Positions 31,499 to 40,696 of a DNA stretch of 41,264 nucleotides are shown in pieces. How positions within the stretch are numbered: position 1 is the first letter of the stretch; every line of letters begins with the position of its first letter. The stretch covers positions 1-41,264 of the forward strand of contig WFTM01000484.1 of assembly GCA_015485525.1 (NCBI GenBank), written 5' to 3'. Made by a program: the position numbers and the translations under genes. Source of the stretch: Candidatus Zhuqueibacterota bacterium (GTDB taxonomy: Bacteria; Zhuqueibacterota; Zhuqueibacteria; Zhuqueibacterales; Geothermadaptataceae). The notes beneath the pieces were generated by a model that was given only the letters and a program-made list of their open reading frames with translations, was not told the origin of the DNA and ran no database searches.

Positions 31499-31925
31499 TT
31501 TCATCCCTTGTCTTGTTGTAGAGCCTGCGGTGAGTCGGATGCTGCCCGCACGAATTCCCCGTCAGAGATTGCCCGCCCGGAATATCTGTGTTCCAAGATA
31601 CATCGGCCGTTTCAGCTAAAGTGAGAGGTCGGGCATGTGGTTAAGAAAAACCCCAAAATCCGAAAATATATTACGTAAACCAGCCATTGCCAGATGACTG
31701 TCAGGATGCATAAATCCGGAGAAAAGTTAACGCATCCCCCGAATCGTGACGTAAAAAACGCAGATTTCTGATCACGACGCTCTTATAATGCATACTCATT
31801 TACATACAGCCACCGGTAAATGCGGAGACAGCGTCAGACATTATGCGGGAGCAAGATGTGCCGGGGCGGCAGCGGCTCACGCCAGAAGGGCATTTTTCAG
31901 CCGCTACGCCACCCTATCCTAAAAC

Positions 31926-31960
31926 AAGGGCCTCTGCCCGGTGAAATCAGACAGAGGCCG
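31926..31960 (-). terminator. hairpin downstream of the putative selenoprotein gene
   Basis: Minus strand GGCCTCTGTCTGATTTCACCGGGCAGAGGCCCTTGTTTTAG: 8-bp stem, weak T-tract. Confidence 0.45.
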
Positions 31961-32000
31961 CAAAGGGTTGATAGACATGCAGTCTGAAAATTATCGATAT

Positions 32001-32102
32001 CCGTTATCCCGGGCAAAGCGAAGCGCTGTGCCGGAATTTTTTCGGGATGACTGCTCTCAGTTTTTGCTGCTCAGGCAGACTGGTGAAAAAGTGCAGCCGC
32101 GG
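32001..32102. repeat. dispersed repeat family 2, copy B
   Basis: CCCGGGCAAAGCGAAGCGCTGTGCCGGAATTTTTTCGGGATGACTGCTCTC...GGCAGACTGGTGAAAAAGTGCAG. Confidence 0.7.
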
Positions 32103-32106
32103 ATTG

Positions 32107-33096
32107 TTACGGCACCTGCTGCCGCTTTGGTGCCGACCGTTTCGGCCGCGCATAGCGTGCCCTGGCTGCTTCTTCAAAACGTTTGAGAATATGTGCTACC
32201 TCGTCACTCGATTTGCGCACGCTGGTATCGAGTACGATAACCGATGCTTTGGCCTCAACACGATCGGCTTTTTTCTCCAGAGTGACAAAAGCCATTTCCC
32301 GACCACGGTCGCCCGGGCCGACCATGAGCATGCCACTGGCTGCATCGGTCTCGGTACGCATGGGCCTGCCCTCGCCACTGGAAAGAAAGAACAGGTCGAA
32401 ATCCTTGTACTGCTTTGCCAGTTTACGGGCTTCGGCACGCGGGCCGTGGAAAATCAGAATGCGGAAATCAACCTTTTCGTTATTAAATGCTGCGAGCGCT
32501 TTGTCGATTGTTTCCGCCACCGGCCCAATCCGGTAGTTGCGGAAGTAACCGTTATAGCGTTTGGAAATGGCCGACACCACGCCGATTTTAGCGCCGGCAC
32601 GTTTGATGACCTGAAACGGGCTCGTGATCGGTGCGCCGTCTTTGGTGGAGGCATTGCCGGTGAGGTAAACCGCCTTTTTCGGGCGCGGGCTTTTGAGCCA
32701 CTGAAAGGATGTGTCCGCAAGATCGCGCTTGCCGATCGCGATGAGATCGTATCCCAGTTCTTCCAGGGCTTCCCAGAGCATGGGTGTAAGCCAACCACGC
32801 CGCTTGCTGATAGACTCGCCCACATCACCGCCATCGACGAGCAGCAGGTCCGGGTAGAGTTTTTTCAGACTGTCGATTACTGTATATCGCCTGGCCAGAC
32901 CGCCACGCCTGCTGCCGCTTCAGCCACAGGGCAGGAAATAGCCGTGCGATGAGCTGCTGTACATGATGTGCAGCCGGACATCCTTGCCCTGTTTTGCCTG
33001 TCCCTGCATACCCGCCGCTGGGAGCAGAAAAATCAGCGCAAGAAATACAGTCGCATACATGCGTTTCTTCATCTTCATCACTTTGTTTCCGTTCAT
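32107..33096 (-). CDS. secreted UshA/metallophosphatase-like protein with predicted selenocysteine at in-frame UGA (32922..32920)
   Basis: Continuous minus-strand frame from ATG 33096 (GGAG SD upstream): MNGNKVMKMKKRMYATVFLALIFLLPAAGMQGQAKQGKDVRLHIMYSSSSHGYFLPCG[UGA]SGSRRGGLARRYTVIDSLKKLYPDLLLVDGGDVGESISKRRG... to 32107. The ORF track shows only the part after the UGA, from GTG 32823. No other stop interrupts the frame. Confidence 0.8.
32889..32908 (-). promoter_or_regulatory. bacterial SECIS-like stem-loop immediately downstream of in-frame UGA
   Basis: RNA: UGA AGCGGCAGCAGGCGUGGC GGUCUG GCCAGGCGA; stem GC(G)UGGC/GCCA(G)GC with one G-G mismatch, loop GGUCUG beginning 18 nt after UGA. Confidence 0.75.
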
Positions 33097-33244
33097 CAGT
33101 AACTCCGTTTTTTACTGGTCCTGCGATAGCTCTCCGGAAAGCCAGCTTACCATTTTCTTCTTCCTGATTCCTGAAGTTGCCTCCCGGTTGATTACAATAC
33201 GCGCAGAATCCTGTTTTTGCTGCTGCTCGTTTTTTTCGCAAAAT

Positions 33245-33745
33245 TCAGGAGTGTTCAGGCTGCTTCGGTTTGCGAAAGCAAGCTACGAGCCAGATTGTCA
33301 ACGCGCTGATCGCCAGAATATATCCCGTGAGTAAGGCAAAGAACAAGGGCGGCAAAGTGTCTTTACCCTGCAGTATGCTCCGTGCTTGCAGCCAGAAAAT
33401 CGCAATAAATAAAAAGTTGGTCAGGCTTCCCATGGCAGCGAACATGTTTGCCAGCCTGGCACGCGACGCCGCCTCACGTTTTCCTGTAAACCAGTACTCC
33501 TTGTTCGGCACGTTGATCAGAGCGAGGGACCCCTTTTCAGCGAGATAGACTATTGCATAAAAAAGACCGGTGATGAGAACGAACAAGCCGGTGTTCAGCC
33601 ACATCATGGTATCTTTGCTTGCCCAGCGATCAGCTGCTCCTGAGAAGCCATAATGTATCGGTACGGTTTCGGGCAGCTGAGGGAGATAGTAAGCCCCTTG
33701 CATGATACCCCAGGATGCGGTCAACAGGAGAATGATCTTATGCAT
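33245..33745 (-). CDS. DUF1648-type membrane protein
   Basis: LPQLPETVPIHYGFSGAADRWASKDTMMWLNTGLFVLITGLF (DUF1648-like N-terminus) with further TM segments. Confidence 0.8.
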   Translation of the reverse strand: MHKIILLLTASWGIMQGAYYLPQLPETVPIHYGFSGAADRWASKDTMMWLNTGLFVLITGLFYAIVYLAEKGSLALINVPNKEYWFTGKREAASRARLANMFAAMGSLTNFLFIAIFWLQARSILQGKDTLPPLFFALLTGYILAISALTIWLVACFRKPKQPEHS

Positions 33746-34343
33746 GGCACCCTCCTTGAGCTAAAGGTGAACTTTGGCCATGATGGCAAATTTACGACCA
33801 TTCTGGCAGGATGTGTGAAAATTGAATATACAGGAAAATGGAGAAAAAAAGCATAATTTTTTCCTGTTGGTGGATAATTTTATGCAGTCATCGCATGCGA
33901 TCTGGTTTGCATGTGAACACAGAAATCACCGCCGCATCCGGGATGGCAGGCTGTCATTGAGATAATAAAAGGCCAGTGCTCATACGGCCGGAGCGTTGAG
34001 CGCGATTCCGGCAGGTGTTGGATTGAAAGCGTTCAATATCCACTGCTGCCGCGTATCGGTACCACAGATACGCGGGTTCCATGCCGGGATCGATTTACCC
34101 TCCGGTGGTGAAGAAAAATATAAGGCTCTTTCTTAAACCACGTGGGTTGATTTTCAGAATGGGCAAGCGGGGGAGCGCCCGGGATGTACCGCGACTTTCA
34201 TGTTGCGCAGTACGATACTTTTCGCTCTTCAGTATGGTTGGGTAGGAATGGCTGGATCGCGACATAAATGTCGTGGTACGAGTCGTGCTCTCATGCACAC
34301 CAAACCCAGCCCCCCAACCGCGCTCTTTTCTGCAGGGGGCCGG

Positions 34344-35252
34344 TTAGTGCTCCCCGCCGGCATAGCGTTTTTCACCGGCTGTCACACGGAAGGGCAGCTT
34401 GTTCTGGTCAGGAGGTAACGGGCAGGTTGCAAAAACCGTGAAGGCACAGGGTGGGTTGTACGCTTTGTTGAAATCGATGACCACGGTGCCGCTGCTGTCC
34501 GGCCAGGGGAATTCGATGAAGCGGCCACCGCCGTAAGTTTCTTTGCCGTTGGTTTTATCAGCGAAGATGACGAACAGTTCCTCGTCCTCCGGCTCGGAGG
34601 TCGGTTCCAACCGATATTCTTTCCCCTGCCACTCAAAAACCACCACACCGGGACAGTTCTGCTCTATCGTGGTTCCGAGAATCGTCGGTACCGTGATTTT
34701 TTTCGGAGGATCATACGGTTCGAAACGCGCTGTGATGCGCCACAGAGTATCGATGGGGAAGGTTTCGATGCCGGCAAAGTTGGTCAGTGCTTCATTGCTG
34801 AAATCGCGCAGGCGCACAGCAAACTTGTCACCGCGTTTGATGATGAACCAGGCCAGTGAGCCATAGGTCAGTACAGTTGGATTGCCCATGAGATCGTAAC
34901 GCAGCAGCATAGTGTGCACCGGTTTGTCATTGTGCAACACAGTCACACCATCGGCGATCACAACGCTGACTCCCGAATCACTGAGGGTGAATGTGCCCGT
35001 GAACTCCGGCGCTTTGCCTTCCGGGAAGACAATGGCATTATCTTTTCCGCTCCCGAAACTGTTTTCACCGGGTTCGAGCCAGAATAAACCGGCAAGATTG
35101 AGCCAGCCCTTCTCGCTCAGTTGGTAGGCTTCCCTTTGCTGCTGCCATTTCTGAATCGAGGCGATATACTCGGGTTCGCCGCGGTCTGCGTTGCTGCATG
35201 CAACCAGTGTGAGCAGGCAGAACAGAACCGCGCAGTGGACTTGTGTACGCAT
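34344..35252 (-). CDS. DUF1684-family lipoprotein
   Basis: LLTLVACSNAD lipobox; KGWLNLAGLFWLEPGENSFGSGKDN, GGGRFIEFPWPDSSGTVVIDFNKAYNPPCAF. Confidence 0.88.
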   Translation of the reverse strand: MRTQVHCAVLFCLLTLVACSNADRGEPEYIASIQKWQQQREAYQLSEKGWLNLAGLFWLEPGENSFGSGKDNAIVFPEGKAPEFTGTFTLSDSGVSVVIADGVTVLHNDKPVHTMLLRYDLMGNPTVLTYGSLAWFIIKRGDKFAVRLRDFSNEALTNFAGIETFPIDTLWRITARFEPYDPPKKITVPTILGTTIEQNCPGVVVFEWQGKEYRLEPTSEPEDEELFVIFADKTNGKETYGGGRFIEFPWPDSSGTVVIDFNKAYNPPCAFTVFATCPLPPDQNKLPFRVTAGEKRYAGGEH

Positions 35253-35497
35253 GGTAAATTATCCCTCCGGTGTGTTGCGTTGTGAAAACGCTGTCGTGCT
35301 GCGAGCAGGGGACTGGTATGATTTGCACTCACCACTTTCCGTACCTGCCCGACGGAATTACGAAAGAAAGTGGGGCCGGAAAAGCTGGCCTGATAGCGGG
35401 ATTATTTTTGTGAATTTAACAGGAGGAGTCAAGGGAAAACAGCTCAACGCGGGTTATCGGGACGTGTTTTCAGAACGCGCGAGTGCACGGGTTCAGG

Positions 35498-36262
35498 CTA
35501 AAACGGCAACACCAGCATAGCCATCAGGGTGATTTTGAAGCCATCGATGTTGCTGCGCAACCCGGCATACGGTATGCCGGCTGCATAGCTGATATAGTCC
35601 GCGGGGAAGATGCTGAATTCGCCCAGTCGGGCATTTTTGGCCTGGTCAAGTAAAAACGAGTCGCTGCCACCAGTATATACCGGCAGCGTCAATCGCAGGA
35701 TGAACAGCAACGGTTCGCGGATATACCCCGCGCTGAAGCCGACATCATAGGCGATGGCCGGCGTGCTCTTGTATGTTCCGGAGAGAGTTTTTTCCAGCTT
35801 GCCCGGAGTCCCGCCGCTGTAGCTACTCTCCATGGTGATACTTCGTCTGAGGGAGAGGACGAACAGTGCGTTGATAAAGTGATTCCCCATACCAAGGCCG
35901 TACTCACCTTCAAGTGTGATGCGGTTGAACGTCAGCAGCAGATTGCGCCTGTCGCCGTTGTTGAAATCAGCCCAGTCCTGGCTTTGCCAGCCCTGCGAGG
36001 CGATGGTAAGAGCCATGCTGTGCTCCGCGACGGTGCGCAGACCGACTTCCCAGCGCAGGCCGGCAGGGCCGTCAAAACCGCGGAATGTCTGGTACAGGTC
36101 TGCAGCATTGACCTGCCCGTAGCTCTCGCGAAAACGGTTCAGCTCCTGATTGTCGAGCATGAGCAACCCGAGCCCGCTGCCGACAGTAACGTATCGCTGG
36201 GCGCTGGCTGTCGGTGTCAGGGAAAATAGAAGCACCAGCGTAGCGAGTAAAAAAATCATCAC
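35498..36262 (-). CDS. secreted / probable outer-membrane beta-barrel-like protein, unknown
   Basis: Signal peptide MMIFLLATLVLLFSLTPTASAQR; alternating beta-strand-like segments ending in Phe (MLVLPF). Confidence 0.6.
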   Translation of the reverse strand: MMIFLLATLVLLFSLTPTASAQRYVTVGSGLGLLMLDNQELNRFRESYGQVNAADLYQTFRGFDGPAGLRWEVGLRTVAEHSMALTIASQGWQSQDWADFNNGDRRNLLLTFNRITLEGEYGLGMGNHFINALFVLSLRRSITMESSYSGGTPGKLEKTLSGTYKSTPAIAYDVGFSAGYIREPLLFILRLTLPVYTGGSDSFLLDQAKNARLGEFSIFPADYISYAAGIPYAGLRSNIDGFKITLMAMLVLPF

Positions 36263-36299
36263 TCCTCCCTTTCAGAGCACGAGTGGTGTCAAAAATTTT

Positions 36300-36350
36300 A
36301 TCTCGTCACACCGCTCCTGCGGTGTGACGTCGCTCCTGCGGTGTGACGTA
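36300..36350. repeat. dispersed palindrome repeat, copy 4 (tandemly duplicated half)
   Basis: TCTCGTCACACCGCTCCTGCGGTGTGACGTCGCTCCTGCGGTGTGACG. Confidence 0.8.
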
Positions 36351-36499
36351 CCTGTTGCCGCCCCGGTGGCGGTGCACAAGCGAAACGAGATGCCTCATCT
36401 CCAGACCATCGGCCCTAAGCGCTTCCCCTGCTTCGCTATGCCGGGCTGACAGATGTCGATGCCCTTCCAGCCCGAACCGGCATTCGTGAACACGTGCGG

Positions 36500-37870
36500 C
36501 TACGTGCTGCTCACCTCATCCTGCACAATGGGGGTGCTTTTTTCGATGAAATGAAATCCGGCCTTTTCCAGTTCGCGCAGGATCGGCCGGTAGATAGCGG
36601 CATGAGTCGGAATATGGCACCCCAGAAGCGGCAGCTCGTCTGTGAGCAGCAACTTGACCGCAAGGGCTGCCGGCAGACCGACACTTTTGGCCATGGCAGT
36701 AAAACCGTTTTTTTCGCCGGTATAGAGCAGCGTGGAGACGGTCTTTTCCAGTTCATCGTTTCTATCAGGATACCGGACGATGATTTCGTGAACGATGACG
36801 ACCATGTCCTGCATGTCTTTGCCGAGGGGCAGCTTGCGCTGCAAGAGGGAGATCATGGCTTCAGCAGATGTTTCCCCTCTGACTCCGCAGGGCTGTTCAT
36901 CAAAAAGCCCCAGCCAGGACAGATTTTCCATGATTTTACCGGTCTGGCTGATGTTGAGATAGTTGGCCACGCGCGATTCCAGAGTTGCTCCTGAAACATG
37001 CCGCGGGATGAACATCTCGGTAATTTCCCGAAAACTGCGTTGCGGCAGGTTGGGAATGCGCAGGGTTTCATTTGGCAGCCCAAGACGGACGATCTGTAGC
37101 CAGGTTTCGCTCCAGCCGGGGTAGCGCAGCGTGCCGCGCACCATGGTTGACACTTCATCGAGCCCGAAGGTTTTCATGTACGATAGCGAGTCACGGTTAG
37201 GGTAGGCTTCCATCCGTCCCAGGCCCTCGACGTACACCGGCCAGGAGTGCTGAAAAACGCGATGCCATGGCAGAATTTTGATCTTGCCGTCGATGAGATA
37301 TTGTGCACCGTGTTCGCCGGCCATGACCACGTTGCGCGGGTTCCAGGTGATGACATATTTCAACGGATTCTGGTCAGATTCCGGCGCAGGTATGCCGCTG
37401 CCATAGGAAATAAAACTGGTGATCACGCCATTCTGCCCGCGGATTTTATCGATGAGAGACATGCTGGACATGTGATCGATTCCCGGATCGAGCCCGATCT
37501 CGTTCAGAATGAGAATCCCTTTGCGTTGCGCGTCCGGACATAAATCGCGAATGGTCTGATCGCGGTAGGAAACAGATACCATGTGTGTGCTGTGGTTCAG
37601 GCAGTCCCATGCGATCAGGTGTTGAAATTTTGGCGCCATCATGTTGACGACGATATCTGCCTTGGCGATCTGCGTACGGCGCATGTCACTATCCGTGATA
37701 TCCAGTTGGATACCCAGGCCGCGGTCGTGTCCCTGAACGTGACGGGACGCAGCCTTGATATCACGATCGGCGACCGTGATAAACCAGTCGTTTGCCCTGG
37801 CCTGGCCGAGCAGCCAGTGGATTAAGTACGGTGCGCTTTGTCCCGCACCTAAAACGAGAATGTGTTTCAT
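36500..37870 (-). CDS. saccharopine dehydrogenase-like NAD(P)-binding protein
   Basis: MKHILVLGAGQSAPYLIHWLL (Rossmann), DIVVNMMAPKFQHLIAWDCLNHSTHMVSVSY, NEIGLDPGIDHMSSM, typical of saccharopine dehydrogenase/reductase. Confidence 0.85.
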   Translation of the reverse strand: MKHILVLGAGQSAPYLIHWLLGQARANDWFITVADRDIKAASRHVQGHDRGLGIQLDITDSDMRRTQIAKADIVVNMMAPKFQHLIAWDCLNHSTHMVSVSYRDQTIRDLCPDAQRKGILILNEIGLDPGIDHMSSMSLIDKIRGQNGVITSFISYGSGIPAPESDQNPLKYVITWNPRNVVMAGEHGAQYLIDGKIKILPWHRVFQHSWPVYVEGLGRMEAYPNRDSLSYMKTFGLDEVSTMVRGTLRYPGWSETWLQIVRLGLPNETLRIPNLPQRSFREITEMFIPRHVSGATLESRVANYLNISQTGKIMENLSWLGLFDEQPCGVRGETSAEAMISLLQRKLPLGKDMQDMVVIVHEIIVRYPDRNDELEKTVSTLLYTGEKNGFTAMAKSVGLPAALAVKLLLTDELPLLGCHIPTHAAIYRPILRELEKAGFHFIEKSTPIVQDEVSST

Positions 37871-38030
37871 CGGTTTTCCCTCAAATAGAGAGTCAGCGTG
37901 GATGTCGGAAAGTCACTGAATATATGCGCTAAATTCCTGAGGAAATCAAGCGGGAAATGTTTTTCTGCCTGCCGGGAAGGAATTCGCTGCAACGGCCTGA
38001 AGCCCATGGATGAGTGGTGCGCGTGAGGAT

Positions 38031-38062
38031 AAAAAAGGCCGGTGCTGTCCCAGCCACCGGCC
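38031..38062 (-). terminator. intrinsic terminator
   Basis: Minus strand GGCCGGTGGCTGGGACAGCACCGGCCTTTTTT: 8-bp GC stem then T6, just after the stop at 38084. Confidence 0.92.
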
Positions 38063-38083
38063 CGAGGGAGGAGGTAGGAAAAA

Positions 38084-40696
38084 TTATCGCAAAACAGTCA
38101 TCTTACCGGTCGCGGAGTACAGGATGCGATCCCGGGAGCGGACGAGGAAACGCACGATATAGGTGCCGCTGGCCAGGTCTGCAGCATCCCAGGTGATGCG
38201 GTGTCTGCCTGCGGACATGGACTGATCGAGCAGCGTGGCGACCAGACGGCCTTCGATGCTGTAGATCGCCAACTGCACGTGGGCTGAGGTCTTCAGGTCA
38301 AACGGAATGGTTGTCTGCGGATTGAACGGATTCGGATAACTGGCGCGCAGCGAAAACGCATCCGGGATCAGGCCATCCGCCGCATCGACGCCTGTCGTCC
38401 CGGTGATGGTGAAGGAGACCTCTGTACTGGCTGAGGCACCGGCACTATCCACAACCACGAAGGTGATGCTCTCGGTACCGGTCCATGCGGTGTCCGCAGG
38501 AGTCACGCTGGCGACCAGGCCGGTGATCGAAACCAGCAGATTGCTGTTGCCACGAGCGCGCAGGCTGAGGGCACTGAGCGGATCATCGATATCTGAGACG
38601 TACTGGGCGAAGTCGATATCTTCAAAACGACCACCGTGGTCAATCTGCTGATCCGGGACTTCGCTGAGCTGCGGCGGGTCGTTGACAGGCAGAACACTGA
38701 AACGGGTGACCGTGGTATCTGCGTTGCCGAGAGGGTCGCTGGCTACGAAGGAGATGTTTTCAGCACCTGCCCATTCTGAGTCCGGCACAGCTACCGTGGC
38801 CACGGCGTTTTCGATCGTAACTTTGAGTTCCCGGTTGCCGAAAAAACGCCATGCAAGCTGAGTTTTATCGTGGTCCGGATCGGTGACGAAATCGTTCAGG
38901 GTGATGGGAGTGAAGATACCGCCTTCCTGAATTTCCTGCCCCGGGATAGCGCTGATGACCGGCGCGCCACCGGATACTGTGACCGTCGTTTTGGCCTCGC
39001 TTTGTCCGCCATCATCATCGCTGGCACGCACACGCACGGTTTTGACGCCGGCCTGAGCAAAAGTAGTGTTTACACTCATGCCGGTGGTTTCAAAAGTACC
39101 GTCATTATCGAGATCCCAGCTCACCGTAATGCTGTCCTGTCCCGGGTCTGTGACCTGTGCCGTGAACGTTATGTTAGAGTCCAGAGCGACACTGGCCGGA
39201 GCCTGAATGGTCACGGTTGGAGCGACGTTGTTGATGGTCACACTCACTTCTGTCGTGTCACGCAACCCACCGGCATCGACGACTTCGAGCAGGACGGTGC
39301 CGGAAAAATCGTCGGCATAGGTGTGCATAATCGTGGCGTTTGCGGTGGAGGTGTCGAAGGTGCCGTCGCCCTCCCAGTCCCAGTTGTACTCAGCGAGAGG
39401 CTGGCCGTCACTGCTGGACGAAGCGCTTGCGTCGAATTTCAGGGCCTGGCCTTCATTGCCTGTGTACGGGCCGCCTGCTACAGCAGTGGGCGGCACCCCG
39501 GCGATAAATTTGCGCATGTACACTTTCCCGAAGGACGGATAGACCGCGAAAAAAGTATTTTTCCACGCCCGTACCACATGTTTCTCCCGGCCGTCGGCTC
39601 CTCCGGATTTGCTCGCCAGCTCAGTGTAATCTGACCAGGTTTTGCCGCTGTCGGTTGAGTACCGTGCCCGTAAGGCATCTTCATCTGCAACATTGTAGAG
39701 CAGCATCACGGTCTGGCCGTCATCCGTTGCCGCAACCGAGCCTTTGCCGAGGCTGTGCGCCCATTCGCCGATTTCACCTCGCACGCTGACGGCACGATCG
39801 AGCACCTTGCGCCCATCCTCAAAGCGTGCATAACGAACCGAGTGCGCCATATCAATATTGTTGGCATCGAGAGACTTGTCGAATTTGGTGCCATAGGAAA
39901 AATGGACGTTACCGGATGGATCAGCGTAAATATCGGCATTACCGGTACGGTCTGTGGCGTCGTTGTCGCGGATGTCGCCGACTTTTTCCAGGGTTTCGCC
40001 GCCATCGAAGGAACGGTGATAGGTCACCGGCCCGCCTGCACTGCCCTGGTAGCTGCGATCCGGGGAGCTGAGTACGATATTGATGCTGTCGTCCTTACCC
40101 AGAGAAACTTCCAGATGATCATCAGCGCGATAGCGGTGCAGGTTTTCGATGGTGCGATCGATTTTGTCATTTGCGATGCGGAAATAGATTGCCCGGCCGA
40201 AAATGTCATCGTTGCCGTCGGAGTAGCCGACGATGACATGGGCTTTACCCGCACCGTCCACCTCAAGTCTGACTTTGTAAGCACGATAACGGTTGTCGAT
40301 CAGTTTGACCGGAGAAGTCCAGCCACCTCCGGGTTTGCGGCGAATATAGTAAACATCAAAATACCAGCTGCCGTTGCCGCGCTCGACGCGGTAACAGACA
40401 TGTGGTTCCCCGGTCACCGGGTCATAGGCTATCGCTGCCCCGAACTGATAGCGCCCGCTGCGGTCCAACGCTGCCGCGGGGATTGATTCCTGTAACAGAA
40501 TTTCTCCCTGCGGTGACATTTTCGTGTAGTACACGCCATAATGATGGTTGATGATGTACAGATTTCCGGTTTCCGGATCGATGTCCAGATCCGGCGTGTT
40601 GCCCTCGCGGACAGTGATGGCACTACTCCATTCCTGGGCTGAGAGTGCGGTTCCGAGAAGAGATGCGAGCAGGAGAATGAGCAGTTTTGCTTTCAT
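38084..40696 (-). CDS. large secreted protein with PKD/Ig-like domains and C-terminal sorting-type domain
   Basis: Signal peptide; PKD-like GGPYTGNEGQALKFDASASSSSDGQPLAEYNWDWEGDGTFDT and VTDPGQDSITVSWDLDNDGTFETTG; C-terminus SYPNPFNPQTTIPFDLKTSAHVQLAIYSIEGRLVATLLDQSMSAGRHRITWDAADLASGTYIVRF. Confidence 0.88.
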   Translation of the reverse strand: MKAKLLILLLASLLGTALSAQEWSSAITVREGNTPDLDIDPETGNLYIINHHYGVYYTKMSPQGEILLQESIPAAALDRSGRYQFGAAIAYDPVTGEPHVCYRVERGNGSWYFDVYYIRRKPGGGWTSPVKLIDNRYRAYKVRLEVDGAGKAHVIVGYSDGNDDIFGRAIYFRIANDKIDRTIENLHRYRADDHLEVSLGKDDSINIVLSSPDRSYQGSAGGPVTYHRSFDGGETLEKVGDIRDNDATDRTGNADIYADPSGNVHFSYGTKFDKSLDANNIDMAHSVRYARFEDGRKVLDRAVSVRGEIGEWAHSLGKGSVAATDDGQTVMLLYNVADEDALRARYSTDSGKTWSDYTELASKSGGADGREKHVVRAWKNTFFAVYPSFGKVYMRKFIAGVPPTAVAGGPYTGNEGQALKFDASASSSSDGQPLAEYNWDWEGDGTFDTSTANATIMHTYADDFSGTVLLEVVDAGGLRDTTEVSVTINNVAPTVTIQAPASVALDSNITFTAQVTDPGQDSITVSWDLDNDGTFETTGMSVNTTFAQAGVKTVRVRASDDDGGQSEAKTTVTVSGGAPVISAIPGQEIQEGGIFTPITLNDFVTDPDHDKTQLAWRFFGNRELKVTIENAVATVAVPDSEWAGAENISFVASDPLGNADTTVTRFSVLPVNDPPQLSEVPDQQIDHGGRFEDIDFAQYVSDIDDPLSALSLRARGNSNLLVSITGLVASVTPADTAWTGTESITFVVVDSAGASASTEVSFTITGTTGVDAADGLIPDAFSLRASYPNPFNPQTTIPFDLKTSAHVQLAIYSIEGRLVATLLDQSMSAGRHRITWDAADLASGTYIVRFLVRSRDRILYSATGKMTVLR

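Noticed and set aside
32047-32952. 301-aa plus-strand ORF antisense to the putative selenoprotein gene
   Set aside because: Antisense shadow ORF; composition not protein-like and no recognised motif.
32825-33241. 138-aa minus-strand ORF upstream of the UGA-containing gene
   Set aside because: Out of frame with the signal-peptide/UshA-like reading frame; low-complexity, no motif; overlaps the better-supported gene start.
39755-40486. 243-aa plus-strand ORF
   Set aside because: Antisense to the 870-aa PKD protein gene; no motif support.
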